A DNA stretch of 64,000 bases from Icerya purchasi (GCA_039619475.1 CM077115.1:592807643-592871642), one strand, 5' to 3'; counted from the first letter of the stretch, positions 20,870 to 31,910 are shown. Numbers and translations: made by a program. Notes: generated by a model not told the origin, from the letters alone.

Positions 20870-22145
20870 TGCCAGAATGAGCATATTTTCAAACCCATTC
20901 GAAATTTATAGCTATAATATTTGCGATGCAAACGGGGGGCTACATATTAGTTTTCGCGCCTTTTGAACTTTACGGCAACTTTGAAAGTATCGTTAAAGAA
21001 ATAAAATACAGCTTTGTTCCCGACAAATAGTAATCTTTCAACCGATATATCACATGCCCCAAAAAAAAATATTTTTTCCAAAATGTCGAGCTTTCGGTGC
21101 CCCGAAGGTTCAGTTTTAAAGTTGAAAATCCGGATGATCCAAACTAGATAAATATGCGGGGATGCGAATAAAATTTTCAGCTTTAATATTCGCATCGCTA
21201 AGCGGGGGGACATATAATTATTCGCGCTTTTTTGAACTTTACAGCAACTTTGAAAGTTTCGTTAAGGAAATGAAATACAGCTTCGTTCCGGACAAATCGC
21301 AGTTTTTCCAATAATATATCGCAAGCTCGGGAAAAAAAATATTTTTTTCCAAAATTTCGAGCTTTCGGCGCCTCGAGGGTCTCATTCTAAAGCTGGAGAG
21401 CCGGATGTTTCAAACCAGAGAAATATACGTGGATTTGCATATTTTATATCTTGCTCCAAATGTATAGCTGTAATACTCACGTCGCAAAGAGGGGGCTACA
21501 AATTAGAGCTCGCGCTTTTTTGAACTTTTCAGCAGCTTTGGAAGTTTTAAGAAAATGAAATACCGGTTCGTTCCCGACAAATAGCGATCTTTCTAATGAT
21601 ATATCGCAAGCCCGGGAAAAATTTTTTTTTTTTTGAAAAGTTCAAGCTTTTGGCGTTTGGCGCCCTGAGAATCTAATTTTAAAGTTGAAAATTTCGATGT
21701 TCAAAACTAGAGAAATATACGTGGAGTCGCATATTTTTAATCGTGTTCCAAATTTTTAGCTATAATATTCGCGGCGCTAGGGCGGGGGGGGACACGTCAT
21801 TTTTCGCGCTTTTTTGAACTTTACGGCAACTTGGAAAGTTTTGTTAAGGATTTGAAATACGGTTTCACTCCCCACAAATAGCAATCTTTCCAACGATATA
21901 TCACATGCCCGGGAAAAAAAAATATTTTTTTCCAAAATTTCGAACTTTCAGCGCCCCGAAGGTCCAGTTTTAAAGTTGGAAGGCCGGAATTTCGATGTTC
22001 AAAACTAGCGAAATATACGGGGATCCGCGTATTTGAAACCGCGTTTGAAATTTTAAGCCAGAATACTCATGGCGCTCGGGGGTGTGGGACACGTCATTTT
22101 TTTGCACTTTTTTGAACTTTTCGCCAACTTCAAATAACTTTTGTA
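20870..22145 (+). repeat. Satellite array 2: ~288-bp units, about 4.3 diverged copies
   Basis: Landmark boxes recur at about 20,910, 21,180, 21,467, 21,760 and 22,052. It has the same unit as array 1 but with more diverged members. It ends in the AACTTTTGTAATC spacer that in arrays 1 and 3 leads to TM; here TM is missing and the AAA/nuclease gene follows. Confidence 0.85.
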
Positions 22146-22190
22146 ATCAATAGAATAAATCAGATACATTTCGATTTACATTAGATTACA

Positions 22191-22196
22191 TTTATT
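22191..22196 (-). terminator. Polyadenylation signal AATAAA for the AAA/nuclease gene
   Basis: AATAAA on the minus strand about 70 bases past the stop codon at 22,267. Confidence 0.4.
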
Positions 22197-22266
22197 TTTC
22201 TTTACATAATTAATATTGCTCGTTTCATTAAATTAAATATGTGTTGTTTTTTTGATTTCGGCCTTT

Positions 22267-24159
22267 TCAGTTAGAGCCATTATTTTTTTTTCTTATTTTC
22301 TTTTTTTGTTTTTTCTCTGGTATATGTATTGCTTTTTCCATGTCCTCACTACAATATAAGTAACTTAAACTGAATTTTTTCTTTTTAGTTGAATGTAATC
22401 CTATAAATATTTCTTCCTTAATATAGCCTCTGTACGGTTCTCGAAGTGCTCTAAAATACTTTCCTTCAATTATTTGTACTAGAGCGCTTATACTGTCAGC
22501 ATCGTTAAACTTCGTTTCGATAATAATACCTTTTTTATTTGCGATTATTATTAAAACGTCAATTCTTTTTGTTGTATTTAGATGTTCATCTTCTTTTAGG
22601 AAAACTTCACTGTAAACTTCAGAATCACCCTTTAAAAACAGCAAAGGGATCGCATATAAGATGGACTGGATGTCATTTTCATTCTTCAGAGTTATATTTT
22701 CACAGATTTTTATTATCGAGTGTAAAAACGCTTCAGCTGACGACTTTTTATCATTTAAATTAGAAAGCGATTTGAGATATGCCTCAATAGTCGTATTCAG
22801 TGTGTGGAACTTCCCAATTAGAAATTCTTCACTCGCATAATTCATCCTTATTTCCCTTCTCAATTCTCGGTTCGGGATTTTCAGTACAAAGTGGTTCGAA
22901 TTATCGTATTGATCTTTCTGCATGTCAGTAATTGTAAGATATCCAAGTTGGAGTAGCATATGAAAGTATAAATTATAGTCATCTTTATTAATTACGGTTG
23001 AGGTAAGTATCACTTTTTTCAGCTTCATCACATTATCTATACTTATTTTTTGATTCATAACTATTGTAACAGTCTTATTTTCTAATAAATTGCATATTGT
23101 GTTGAATATACTTGATTCGAATGATAATTTACTTAAATTCAATTCGAAACTTCGATCTGCCCAGTAATTGTCAAAAAATTTGCTTTCACAATATTTTGTA
23201 ATAGAGAACGGATTGTATAGTTGTAATTTTTGTGTTCTATTTTCTTCACAAATTATAGCTGTATAACCATTGTACCAGGTTTCTAAGGTACGTCGGTCTG
23301 CTTCAATTTTTAACCTTGACAGTAGCATATCAACCTCCTTGGTTGTGAATCCGTAGTACTCGGAAAAATATATATTTCCTGTGAATTGATAGCTCTGAAT
23401 ATGGTTCGCATAAGGTGATAAAACTCCTGCCACTTTTATACACGAGTTTAACAGGCCGTGCGTGACAAAAGGATTGCCTTTTAGAACGTTTGCTATTATA
23501 TCATTTATTAAATCTGTTATTTTTTTAATATCCTTTCCACCTGAAAAAATCATTTTCTGAATCGGCGCGTCGTATTCGTCTATCAGTACAATGACTTGCT
23601 CATTAAATTCCGTGTTGAGCACCAAAGACATGAATTTTAGTGCTTCACCACATTGTACGTCATTTAGTTTCGCTTCACTGCTTTGGTCGTTAAATAACTT
23701 TAGTTTTTTTAGATACGATGATTTATCTTCTCTTTGCCATAAATATCTATATTTATGAGTTATGGCAAAAATTAAATTAGAAAAAGTTTGCATAAATTTT
23801 GCCAGGCTACTAGTATCTAATGTTCTAAAATTAACGTGAAGCACAGGGTACTTCCCGAAATGTGCATCGAAGAATTTGCTGTCATTACGTATTTTTAAGG
23901 GTTCTCCATTATACGTTCCGTTAAATATCTTGTAATTTTCGGTATCTTTTACCGGTAGTCTAGTTCCGTTTATATCTGTTTGTATGTCGAAAAACGATTT
24001 TAACATATCCATATTTATCGTTTTCCCAAATCTTCTTGGTACACTTATCTCCAGAAAATCGTGTTCCAAAAATTCTTTTATAAGCATTGTTTTATCAACA
24101 AAAAAGCGTGATGTAACAATACGTTCAAATGTTTGTGTTCCCGTCTCCACATCGTTTGC
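22267..24159 (-). CDS. AAA-ATPase-like / PD-(D/E)XK nuclease protein (last or only exon)
   Basis: An uninterrupted frame of 631 codons. Numbering from the GTG at 24,150, the N-terminal AAA-ATPase-like domain has FERIVTSRFFVDKTMLI, a P-loop PRRFGKT (38-44), a Walker B-like VIVLIDEYDAPI with DE at 191-192, and the family's YNGY and LYNPFSI motifs. The C-terminus is a DUF1703-type PD-(D/E)XK nuclease with D531, E545-T-K547 and a downstream Gln. The tail is Lys-rich and could be a nuclear localisation signal. There is no in-frame ATG before residue 22, which would remove the VDKT motif. A splice acceptor TTGTAAATAG sits exactly where homology begins, so an upstream exon is likely, although I cannot find it. 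I know this architecture mainly from bacteria, with reports in some animals, so transfer followed by domestication or transposon cargo is an inference. Array 2 lies downstream. Confidence 0.85.
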   Translation of the reverse strand, partial: ANDVETGTQTFERIVTSRFFVDKTMLIKEFLEHDFLEISVPRRFGKTINMDMLKSFFDIQTDINGTRLPVKDTENYKIFNGTYNGEPLKIRNDSKFFDAHFGKYPVLHVNFRTLDTSSLAKFMQTFSNLIFAITHKYRYLWQREDKSSYLKKLKLFNDQSSEAKLNDVQCGEALKFMSLVLNTEFNEQVIVLIDEYDAPIQKMIFSGGKDIKKITDLINDIIANVLKGNPFVTHGLLNSCIKVAGVLSPYANHIQSYQFTGNIYFSEYYGFTTKEVDMLLSRLKIEADRRTLETWYNGYTAIICEENRTQKLQLYNPFSITKYCESKFFDNYWADRSFELNLSKLSFESSIFNTICNLLENKTVTIVMNQKISIDNVMKLKKVILTSTVINKDDYNLYFHMLLQLGYLTITDMQKDQYDNSNHFVLKIPNRELRREIRMNYASEEFLIGKFHTLNTTIEAYLKSLSNLNDKKSSAEAFLHSIIKICENITLKNENDIQSILYAIPLLFLKGDSEVYSEVFLKEDEHLNTTKRIDVLIIIANKKGIIIETKFNDADSISALVQIIEGKYFRALREPYRGYIKEEIFIGLHSTKKKKFSLSYLYCSEDMEKAIHIPEKKQKKKIRKKNNGSN

Positions 24160-24184
24160 CTATTTACAAACAAACGCAAATTAA

Positions 24185-25190
24185 ATGATTAGCACGAATA
24201 TTTTTATAAACGAAATAGTGTGAAAATATAAGAAAAAATCGTAAATTTAACATATGAAAATCCTACTGAATTTAATCAAGAATTTTTAATTTTCTAGGGA
24301 GGCATGATCATTATCACAGTGAATAGAATCGAGAAGAAACCACGTGTATGCAGAAGTATCACATCTATGTGTAGTACTGCCTGGCGAGCGATTCGTAAGT
24401 ATGCCGAAGATAATCTAGTCTCTAAAAGTAAAGCAAGTCCCATGGATATCCTTGATAAGGTATCGTGGATTGTGAAGTTGAGCTTTTCATAATGGTACTT
24501 AAGGATCTAATGGATCTGATGGGAATAGTGGGACAAAGAAACTTTTTTTTCGTTTATTTTGTCGATGCTTAAAGTCTACTGTCTATTTGTTCCAGAATCT
24601 TTGAAATCAGCTTGCGTACAAGTCCGCAATACAGTGAAACATTTTCATGTTTTCTCTTAAAAGTGGGTTTTATATAGCCATTCAGGCATTCACCGACACA
24701 TTAGAATGTCGTTTTCTTTACGGCCTCCGTCGACATGAGAATGTCGCCGTGCAACCTGTGATTTCCCCTTTATACATACCGCTAGAACAAGGTTCCCCTT
24801 ATTTACATCATTATCGTTAGCGGTGGTAATATTGAGGAAATGACTTTTGAAAAATACACAAACCTACGATCTTCACAGGTCTCTTTACAAGTCGTTATAG
24901 GAAGGGCTTTAATCTGCTTCTATTCAATGTATACTCGCGCGTGTGGGAAATCGGTCTCATTAAATGCTCTCTTATTAGTAATCAGTCGTATCTAATTAAG
25001 TACATGAAATTTTTGTAACGCTTTTCTGTGACGCTCTATTTCGTGACGCTTTTCGAGTTTATGTGCCAAAGTAAAGACATGAAAAACGTCATTCTCTCTC
25101 ACTGTGCAACAAAAAATTATTAAATGTAATAGTTTTATCTTTAAAACGAGACTAGTTTGGTTATTGCACCGTTATTAGTTTAATCTTATA
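24185..25190. other. No gene recognised; possible upstream region of the AAA/nuclease gene
   Basis: AT-rich. A 62-residue plus-strand frame at 24,304-24,492 matches nothing known. No core promoter element is convincing. Confidence 0.4.
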
Positions 25191-25194
25191 GAAA

Positions 25195-25425
25195 ATCCGT
25201 CCAATGTTGATGTTTTGAGGCAACAAAGGGATCGCATTATTTTAGTGGAATTCATGGAGCGTGGACAGACCATTAACGGCCTAAACTACTGGAAGCACTC
25301 ATCAATTTAAGGAGAGAAATAAAAATTTAAAAAGCAATTCAACTGCTGCATGACAATACACGGCCATTCACAGCGAACTTACCGCCAAGTTCTCAATTGA
25401 CTACAGTTCGAATCTTGCCGGAGTG
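25195..25425 (+). pseudogene. mariner transposase relic
   Basis: A short piece of a mariner-type DDD transposase. IILVEFMERGQTINGLNYW matches the conserved ...GQTIN..Y region before the second catalytic block. After a frameshift LLHDNTRPFTAN matches the HDNARPH block with the second catalytic Asp. Stops and indels are present. No terminal inverted repeats are visible. The 3' part was probably lost where the family C LINE inserted (25,462). Confidence 0.65.
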
Positions 25426-25461
25426 ATAACGCTTTATTTTCTTAATTAAAACAAATATATA

Positions 25462-26185
25462 TATTTTTTTTTTTTTTTTTTTTTTATAAACCCCCTTGGG
25501 TTTGCTATCAAAGAGCATTAGCCCACGAAAAAAGGAATAGATACATGTAATAGAATAGAAATTATATTTTTATTCTGTCGACAATGGAATCAAGGAACAC
25601 CCCTAGGACAGGAACAACAGAGATAGTAGGTAGAGAAAGAACATAAGAGGCGTTGAAAGAGCAGGAAGACCAAGCTTTAAAAGATGATAATAAAGTAACT
25701 CACGCTCGCGAGATAAACCGGAGCACTCGAAGAGCACGTGATTCGCATCGCAAACATACTGGGAACCTTCCGGATCCAATGGACAAAAAGGAGATGCAGC
25801 CAAAGAGAAGCGATTTAGTGAAGAAGGAAGGAGACTATGCGAGAAACGGAGTCGAGATAATTTAGTAATTATGGACCGACGCAAACTGGGAAACTCATAG
25901 AACCAAGGACGAGGAGGAGGAACAGGATTAATCAAGAGATAAAAGGAATTAGGATTAGCGAAAAGAGAAATATAAACAGAATGCCAAAGTCTAAGATGGA
26001 AGGATTTAGTTGGAAGAAGAATATTGTGTGCTGGAACCCTCCTAATAAAATTCCCATTGGAAACAGCAGCTTTAGCAAGGAGGTCGACGGCTATATTTCC
26101 ATCAATTCCTGAATGCCCCGGAATCCAAAGAAAGTCAATCTGGGTACACGTCGATGAGGATAGATCATGAAGAAGAGAACGAATA
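25462..26185 (-). pseudogene. Family C LINE, 5'-truncated copy (RNase H end and C-terminus)
   Basis: The minus strand encodes IDFLWIPGHSGIDGNIAVDL, the NILLPTKSFHLRLWHSVYIS block, a PRPWFYEFPSLRRS region and the Cys/His tail CPLDPEGSQYVCDANHVLFEC. It ends frameshifted relative to the longer copy at 42,982-43,920. The 3' end is CTAATGCTCTTTGATAGCAA ACCC plus a poly-A tail (plus-strand T run at 25,462-25,485). The 5' truncation is near 26,185. The catalytic RNase H Asp/Glu residues lie upstream of the truncation, so this is inert. Confidence 0.85.
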
Positions 26186-26189
26186 TATA

Positions 26190-27570
26190 TATATGGGGTG
26201 GATGACAAATTGCTTAAAAATATCGAGTCACTGGACCAGATCCCAGATATTTGTACCGGGGCCACGTTTTCAATGTTTTTTCCTGATAATTTGAGCTGTA
26301 CATTGTCCAATCTTTCTTTGCTACTTATTCTTTGTCTTTTCGGTGTTAATTGAAAACCCGTATCTTTTACTTATTTCATTGACACTATTTAATAATTCCT
26401 GGAGGTCAGGCAATGATTCTGCCACCAGCACTGTGTCATCTGCGTATCTGATATTGTTTAAGATTTCACCTCCAATTCTTACTCCTATATGCTTTTTTGC
26501 AAAGCCTTCCAAAAGATTATTTCTGAATATACATTGAAAAGCAATGGCGATAGCCCGCAGCCCCTTGTCTTACACCACGTTTTATATGAATCTGTTGCGA
26601 GTCATTATTCTCAATCTGCACAAATGCTGTTTCATTCCGTTATAGGTTCTTTATCAGTCTTATATCCTAGTTATCTAAACCAATCGGTTCCAACATTTGT
26701 ATTAGCTTATTGTGGTGTACTCTATCAAAAGCTTTTTCAAAGTCAATGAAGCAAGTATACACTTTCTGGAGTAGTAATTGGATGCACTACAGTGCTTCTC
26801 TAGTTCCCGTACCAGGCCTAAATCTGAATTGTTCCTTGCTAATTGTTTTTCCACATTTCCTTTGTATCCTTCTCTGAATTATCCTTAGTAATACTTTTAA
26901 TAAATGCGACATCAGGCTAATTAATGTAAAGTCTTCACAAGTCACCGTTTTCTTCTTTTTGGGAATTGTAATAATTTTTGATTGCATTCATTCTTATGGT
27001 ATTATCCTACTACAGTAGATCTTATTGTATATCTTTGTTAGCTTTACGATATCACTATCCTTCAATAACTTAAGCAAATCAGCGGGTAGTCCGTCGGGAC
27101 CTGAAGCTTTTCGTACTGGTGTATTCTTCAAGGCCTCTTCTAATTCAGACTGTATAATCTCTAAACCGGGGTTATCATATTCCTGTTTGTCTGCTATCTC
27201 TATTATCATCGTAAAGTTTCTCAATATAATCTGTCCACATTTTGATTAGGATATGCCGTTCAGTAACTATGATTTCTTTAGAATTCTTCATTATATGTGG
27301 TTGCCTCTTTGGTTTATAGATTTTAGCCGTTTCTTTTAGCTTTTTGTGTAACCGGAATTTCTCATGTTTATTTATTATATCTTCAATTTCTTGACATGAT
27401 TTCGGATACCACACCTTTTTTTCTCTTTTTACAGAACCTTTAATTTGTTTCTGAACTATTTTATATCTGCAATTATCTCTATTTTTGTATTTTCTCCTTT
27501 CTTCAATTAGATATAATGAACTCGAATTCCAACTTAAATTTCCCACAAAAAATAGTACACCTGGCATAGA
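26190..27570 (-). pseudogene. Non-LTR RT relic of a different clade (RTE/CR1-like)
   Basis: In minus-strand order: an N-terminal basic region (27,567-27,175), RT motif 1 ALKNTPVRKASGPDGLPADL, then IYCSRIIP, TIPKKKKTVTCEDFTLISLM, ISKEQFRFRPGTGTREAL and IRYADDTVLVAESLPDLQEL. Downstream is INTEKTK, and NVQLKLSGKNIENV as the start of the thumb. Several stops and frameshifts occur, and a segment is missing between GTREAL and the YADD block. No RNase H. It is truncated at 26,185 where the family C LINE inserted. Confidence 0.8.
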
Positions 27571-28396
27571 TCAAATCCATTCTTATATGATCAAACAAGC
27601 GTCGCAATCCCTTAAAAAATTACTAGTGATATTTTTTTGAAACCTAAGTAGATTCATCAAGGAGTTAAATATGTAACCAAAATCATGGATAACCGAAGAA
27701 ACCTCAGTAAACGTATCCTCAAATAAACTTGCTAGATACCAATGAAACAGATAATATGACGAATATGTATTAGAAGCAAATTCAGTCCAGTTATGTTACA
27801 CATTAAATGACGTAGAATTAATAATTTGTAAATTTTTTAAAAAACGGCTGGCTATACATTAACGAAAAAAAATAAAAAGAGCCGATAATACATTTGACCG
27901 ATTATTAATATTAATCCTCTTCGTCGTTTCCTATCACTATTGCTAACAGAACTCTTAAATTTAAATCGCAACTGTTTATCTGTATGTCACGCTGAAGTCG
28001 TTAATTCAAAAAACATGGAAAATATTTTAAAAAAGTGAATAACCGAATAAAATGACGTAAAATATGTGCTTTGTGATTATACATATATGTATGCATATAT
28101 AACATGCTATACGCGCGGAAAAACTAATTCGTTAACGAAGAACGATATTTTTGGGTGGAATTTCTGATACCAGTATTTGATAACTCGTTTTCTCATTATC
28201 ACAGATGATAAAGTTTAACGGATGATATCTAAAAATCACAACAGGTGATCTCTAATAAGGTCTTAGTTTGCTTGCGCCCGAAAGATTCGCGGCTGAAAGA
28301 GCGGGCAAGAGATATATATATATACATATTAGGGGGCCCTTATTTTTCAAGGTTAAAATTTTTAATCCCCTAACCGGTGGTCTTGTTCTCTTATAT
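27571..28396. other. No gene recognised
   Basis: AT-rich, with a TA microsatellite near 28,313-28,322. Confidence 0.5.
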
Positions 28397-28470
28397 GAAA
28401 CAAGTTCAGTCAAGCATGAGGTTTCATGCGCTGAGGATTCCGTATGAAAGTTAACAATAACTATAATTAT
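28397..28470 (-). repeat. Right partner of the ~75-bp inverted repeat (partner 11,816-11,890)
   Basis: See the left partner; about 80 percent identical by eye, in opposite orientation. Confidence 0.55.
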
Positions 28471-29384
28471 TTAGTACGTAAGAAAATTTGTTTGAATAAA
28501 TTTCTATTTTTATTTTACTATTTTAATTTAATATCTTAATAAATTTCAGAGATCTTTTCTAATAATAATTTAAAACAGTAAAGCAAAATACTAATTTGAA
28601 TCGAAGACTTAGACTAATTTAAAGTGCAATGTAACGGTTATGAAGAAAAATTAATTAAATCCTTTTTTTATTTATTTAATTTTTATTTATTTTTTTGAAA
28701 TTATTGGTTTAGATTTAATAATACTAATATTAAGGTTTTATGACTTTTTAAAATGTGTAATTTTGTTAATTTCTATACCTATATTTCTTGAATAGCCTAC
28801 CGTTAAAGACGTTTAATAAATATATAAACGAAAACACGCAAAAACTATTAATTAGAAATAATATTGATGCTACGTATCACTCTGCTGCGGCTGCTAGAAT
28901 GTTGGTGCTCCCTGCTGGCAGGTTGGTGTACGTTGGTGATTGCATCCCGGATTCTCGGCGAATGGGAGGGAGAGACACGGTAATCGAAATTATAATTTAA
29001 GAATTTTGTAAATGTCACTAATTGGAAAACTGAATTTCGAGGCTATTTGGTTACTTTGTTATTAAACTTCTTTCGGTTGCAAGATGAACTGGTTACATTA
29101 CCAAAAAAGGTCGATAGAGTTCCGCGATGTGAAAAAGACTGTCGTTCTACTGTGATGATTTTTTAACAATTCGGTATTTTCTTTCAACTCTCTCAGTACG
29201 TTAGACCATTATTAAATTTTTTTTTTTTTATTTATTTACTAGCATAGGGCGTTAAATTGTTTAACAAATCGAAATACTATTCGCATCTGTTTCTCATCAG
29301 GCGGACGTACCACCTAAAGAGTGATGCGGCGAGTCCGTTCCTTTCATTACAGTTCATAACAACACTAACACACGCCGTAATGAA
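28471..29384. other. No gene recognised
   Basis: AT-rich, apart from a GC-richer patch near 28,880-28,980 whose 70-residue frame matches nothing known. Confidence 0.45.
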
Positions 29385-29640
29385 AATAACCAAACCAAAA
29401 CCTGCGATCCTGTTCTGTTTCTTAGCCCTCGTACTAACACTACTAACTGAAATTATAACAATCCGAACCAAATCCTAAAAACCGTTGCAATCTCGTATCC
29501 CGATAAAGCCAAAAGAAAAATAACACCGATTAATGTTTATTTCGTGCATTCAAGGAACCCACTTAAAACAAAACCAACATTTAAAACTAAAAAAACTATA
29601 AAGTTCTCGAATCAAATCCGGTGCTTGCTAGTCGTGCCCA
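29385..29640 (+). pseudogene. Module M, second copy
   Basis: Encodes the same peptide as 18,350-18,658 (LFLSPRTNTT, NYNNPNQILKTVAISYPDKA, KRKITPI) with an in-frame stop after NTTN and a shortened centre. It lies just upstream of satellite array 3. Confidence 0.4.
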
Positions 29641-29774
29641 TGGGGAAATAATATTATCCTTTCGTGCGGATATTAACTTTCAACAGATAATGTTACCATC
29701 CGATATTCAACCAGTAGCAGTCGAAATTCGTACGCCAGTTCCACGGGAGTCTCTAAACATAATTCCGAACCGTA

Positions 29775-31565
29775 TTTAGAAACTTTTAAAGTTGCCAAAA
29801 AATTCAAACAGTTCCTCCCCTCTAGCGCCGCGAGTATTACAGCTAAAAATTTTGAACAGGGTTAAACATATGAGCTTCGACATGTATTTCTCAAGTTTGG
29901 AACATCATGGGTTGAAAGTTTCGTTAAGGAAATAACTTATGGTTTCCTTCTCGATAAATAACGATCTTTCCATCAATCATAACCGGAAAAAAAATATTAT
30001 TTTTGTACCTTTCGTGCTTTCGGCGCTTAAGGTTCTGAATTTTAAGATGGAAAACTAGATATTCCAGAATAAATAAATAAACAGGGACGCATATTTTTTT
30101 AACCTTGTTCAAAATCTTGAACTACAATATATAAATTATAAGCGGGGTTATACGCCACTTTTCAGAATTTTATGAAGTTTTAGTAAATTTCAGACAGTTT
30201 CGTTAAGAAAACGAAATACGGGTCCGTTCCCAAAAAATAGCGCTCTTTCCAATAATAATACACTTGAAAAAAAAAAATTTTTTACAAAATTTCGAGCTTT
30301 CAGAGCCCCGAGCCACTAATTTTAAAATTGGAAACTTAGATGATCCAAACCAAAGAAATATACATGGATGCCCATATTTACTACTTCCCTCAAAATTTTT
30401 AGCTATGATACATGCGTCACAAATCAATTCTCGCGCTTTTTCGAACTTCTCAGCAAACTTTGAAAGTTCAATTAAGAAAATGAAATACGGTTTCTTTCCC
30501 GACAGATAGCGATCCTTCAAAGGGTATATAATATGCGTTAGAAAAATTTCGAACTTTCGGCGACTTAAGGGTCCAATTTTAAAACTGAAAATCTAAATGT
30601 TATAAACTAGAGAAATATAAGGAGATGAGCACGTTTTTAGCCGCGTTCAAAATATTTAGCTGTAATATTTGCTTCGCTATGGGACTGACACGTCATTTTT
30701 CGCGCTTTTTGGAACTTTTCGGCAACTTTCAAAGTTTCCTTAAAAAAATGAAATACGTTTTCTTTTTTTCAAAATTTTGTATTTTTGGTGCACCATAGGT
30801 CTCATTCTAAAGTTGGGGAGCCGGTTGTCTTAAATCAGAGAAATATACATAGAGTCGCGTATTTTCTATCATGTTCCAAATTTATAGCTGTAATACTCGC
30901 GTCGCTAGGAGGGGTCCTAAAATTGGAGCTCACGCTTTTTTGAACTTTACGTCAACTTTGAAAATTTTGTTAAGAAAATGAAATACGGTTTTGTTCCCGA
31001 CTAATAGAGATCTTTCTAATGATATATCACAAGCTCAAGAAAAAAAATATTTTTTTCCAAAATCTCAAGCTTTCGGTGCCCCGAGGGTCCAATTTTAAAG
31101 CTGGAAACTCGGATGTTCCAAACCAGAGAAATATACGTGGAAGCGCATATTTTTAACCGTGTTCAAAATTTTTATCGGTAATATTCGCGGCGCTAGGGGG
31201 GGGGGGGGACGCGTCATTTTTCGCGCTTTATTGAACTTTATGGCAACTTTGTATTTTTTGGTGAAGAAAATGATATAAGGTTTTGTTCCTGATAAATAGC
31301 GATCTTTCAAACAATATATTACATGACCGGAAAAAAAAAAATATTTTTTTACAAAATTTTGAGCTTTCGAAGCCCCGAGGGTCCAGTTTTAAAGTTGGAA
31401 ATACGGATGTTTAAACTAGAGAAATATACGGGGATTCTCGTATTTTTAGCCGCGTTCAAAATTTTTTACTACAATACTCGCGGTGCTAAGGGGGGGGACA
31501 CGTCATTTTTTGCGGTTCTTTGAACTTTTGGGCAACTTTACATAACTTTTGTGCCGTAATTTTTT
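29775..31565 (+). repeat. Satellite array 3: ~288-bp units, about 6 copies, first unit partly inverted
   Basis: Same unit as arrays 1 and 2. Bases 29,775-29,900 carry the unit in reverse orientation (TCTAGCGCCGCGAGTATTAC reads as CGCGGCGCTAGA-type on the minus strand). From about 29,905 onward the units are in plus orientation. Units near 31,020-31,560 are closest to array 1; earlier ones are diverged. Followed by TM at 31,613. Confidence 0.85.
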
Positions 31566-31612
31566 GATTTGATGAAAGTACTCCTGCATTGTAGTTTATA
31601 TTTTGAATTTCA

Positions 31613-31910
31613 GCGTTATAGGTTTATTTAGTGACGAGTTATGATTTTTTAAGTGATTTTTGAGGTCGTTTTATGTACCATATTATTTATTCTTGACGGT
31701 TTTTTGGGTTTTTTGCAGCCCAGGGTAATCGGTCATCTTCAAGTTATAAATCGTTTTAAAGATAATTTTAATTGTAATTTATGTTCCAAATTTGAAGTTT
31801 ATAAGTCAAGCCGTTCGTGAATTATTGATTTTTATTTGATATTTTTGTCATTTGTGTACCATCTTATAAGGATTCCATACATTATATGTATACGGAATCC
31901 TAAAAATCAT
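31613..31910 (+). repeat. Terminal module TM (copy after array 3)
   Basis: Nearly the same as 18,061-18,350, ending in an AGGATTCCATACATTATATG-type palindrome and GGAATCCTAA. Confidence 0.85.

Noticed and set aside
24304..24492. 62-residue plus-strand ORF as a small gene
   Set aside because: No recognisable motif, no second copy in the window; may be chance or part of an unknown exon.
28788..29000. 70-residue ORF in a GC-richer patch
   Set aside because: No homology recognised and no copy to compare.
16741..31565. CRISPR-like array because of regular repeats
   Set aside because: Units are ~288 bp, contiguous and without unique spacers; the surroundings are eukaryotic.
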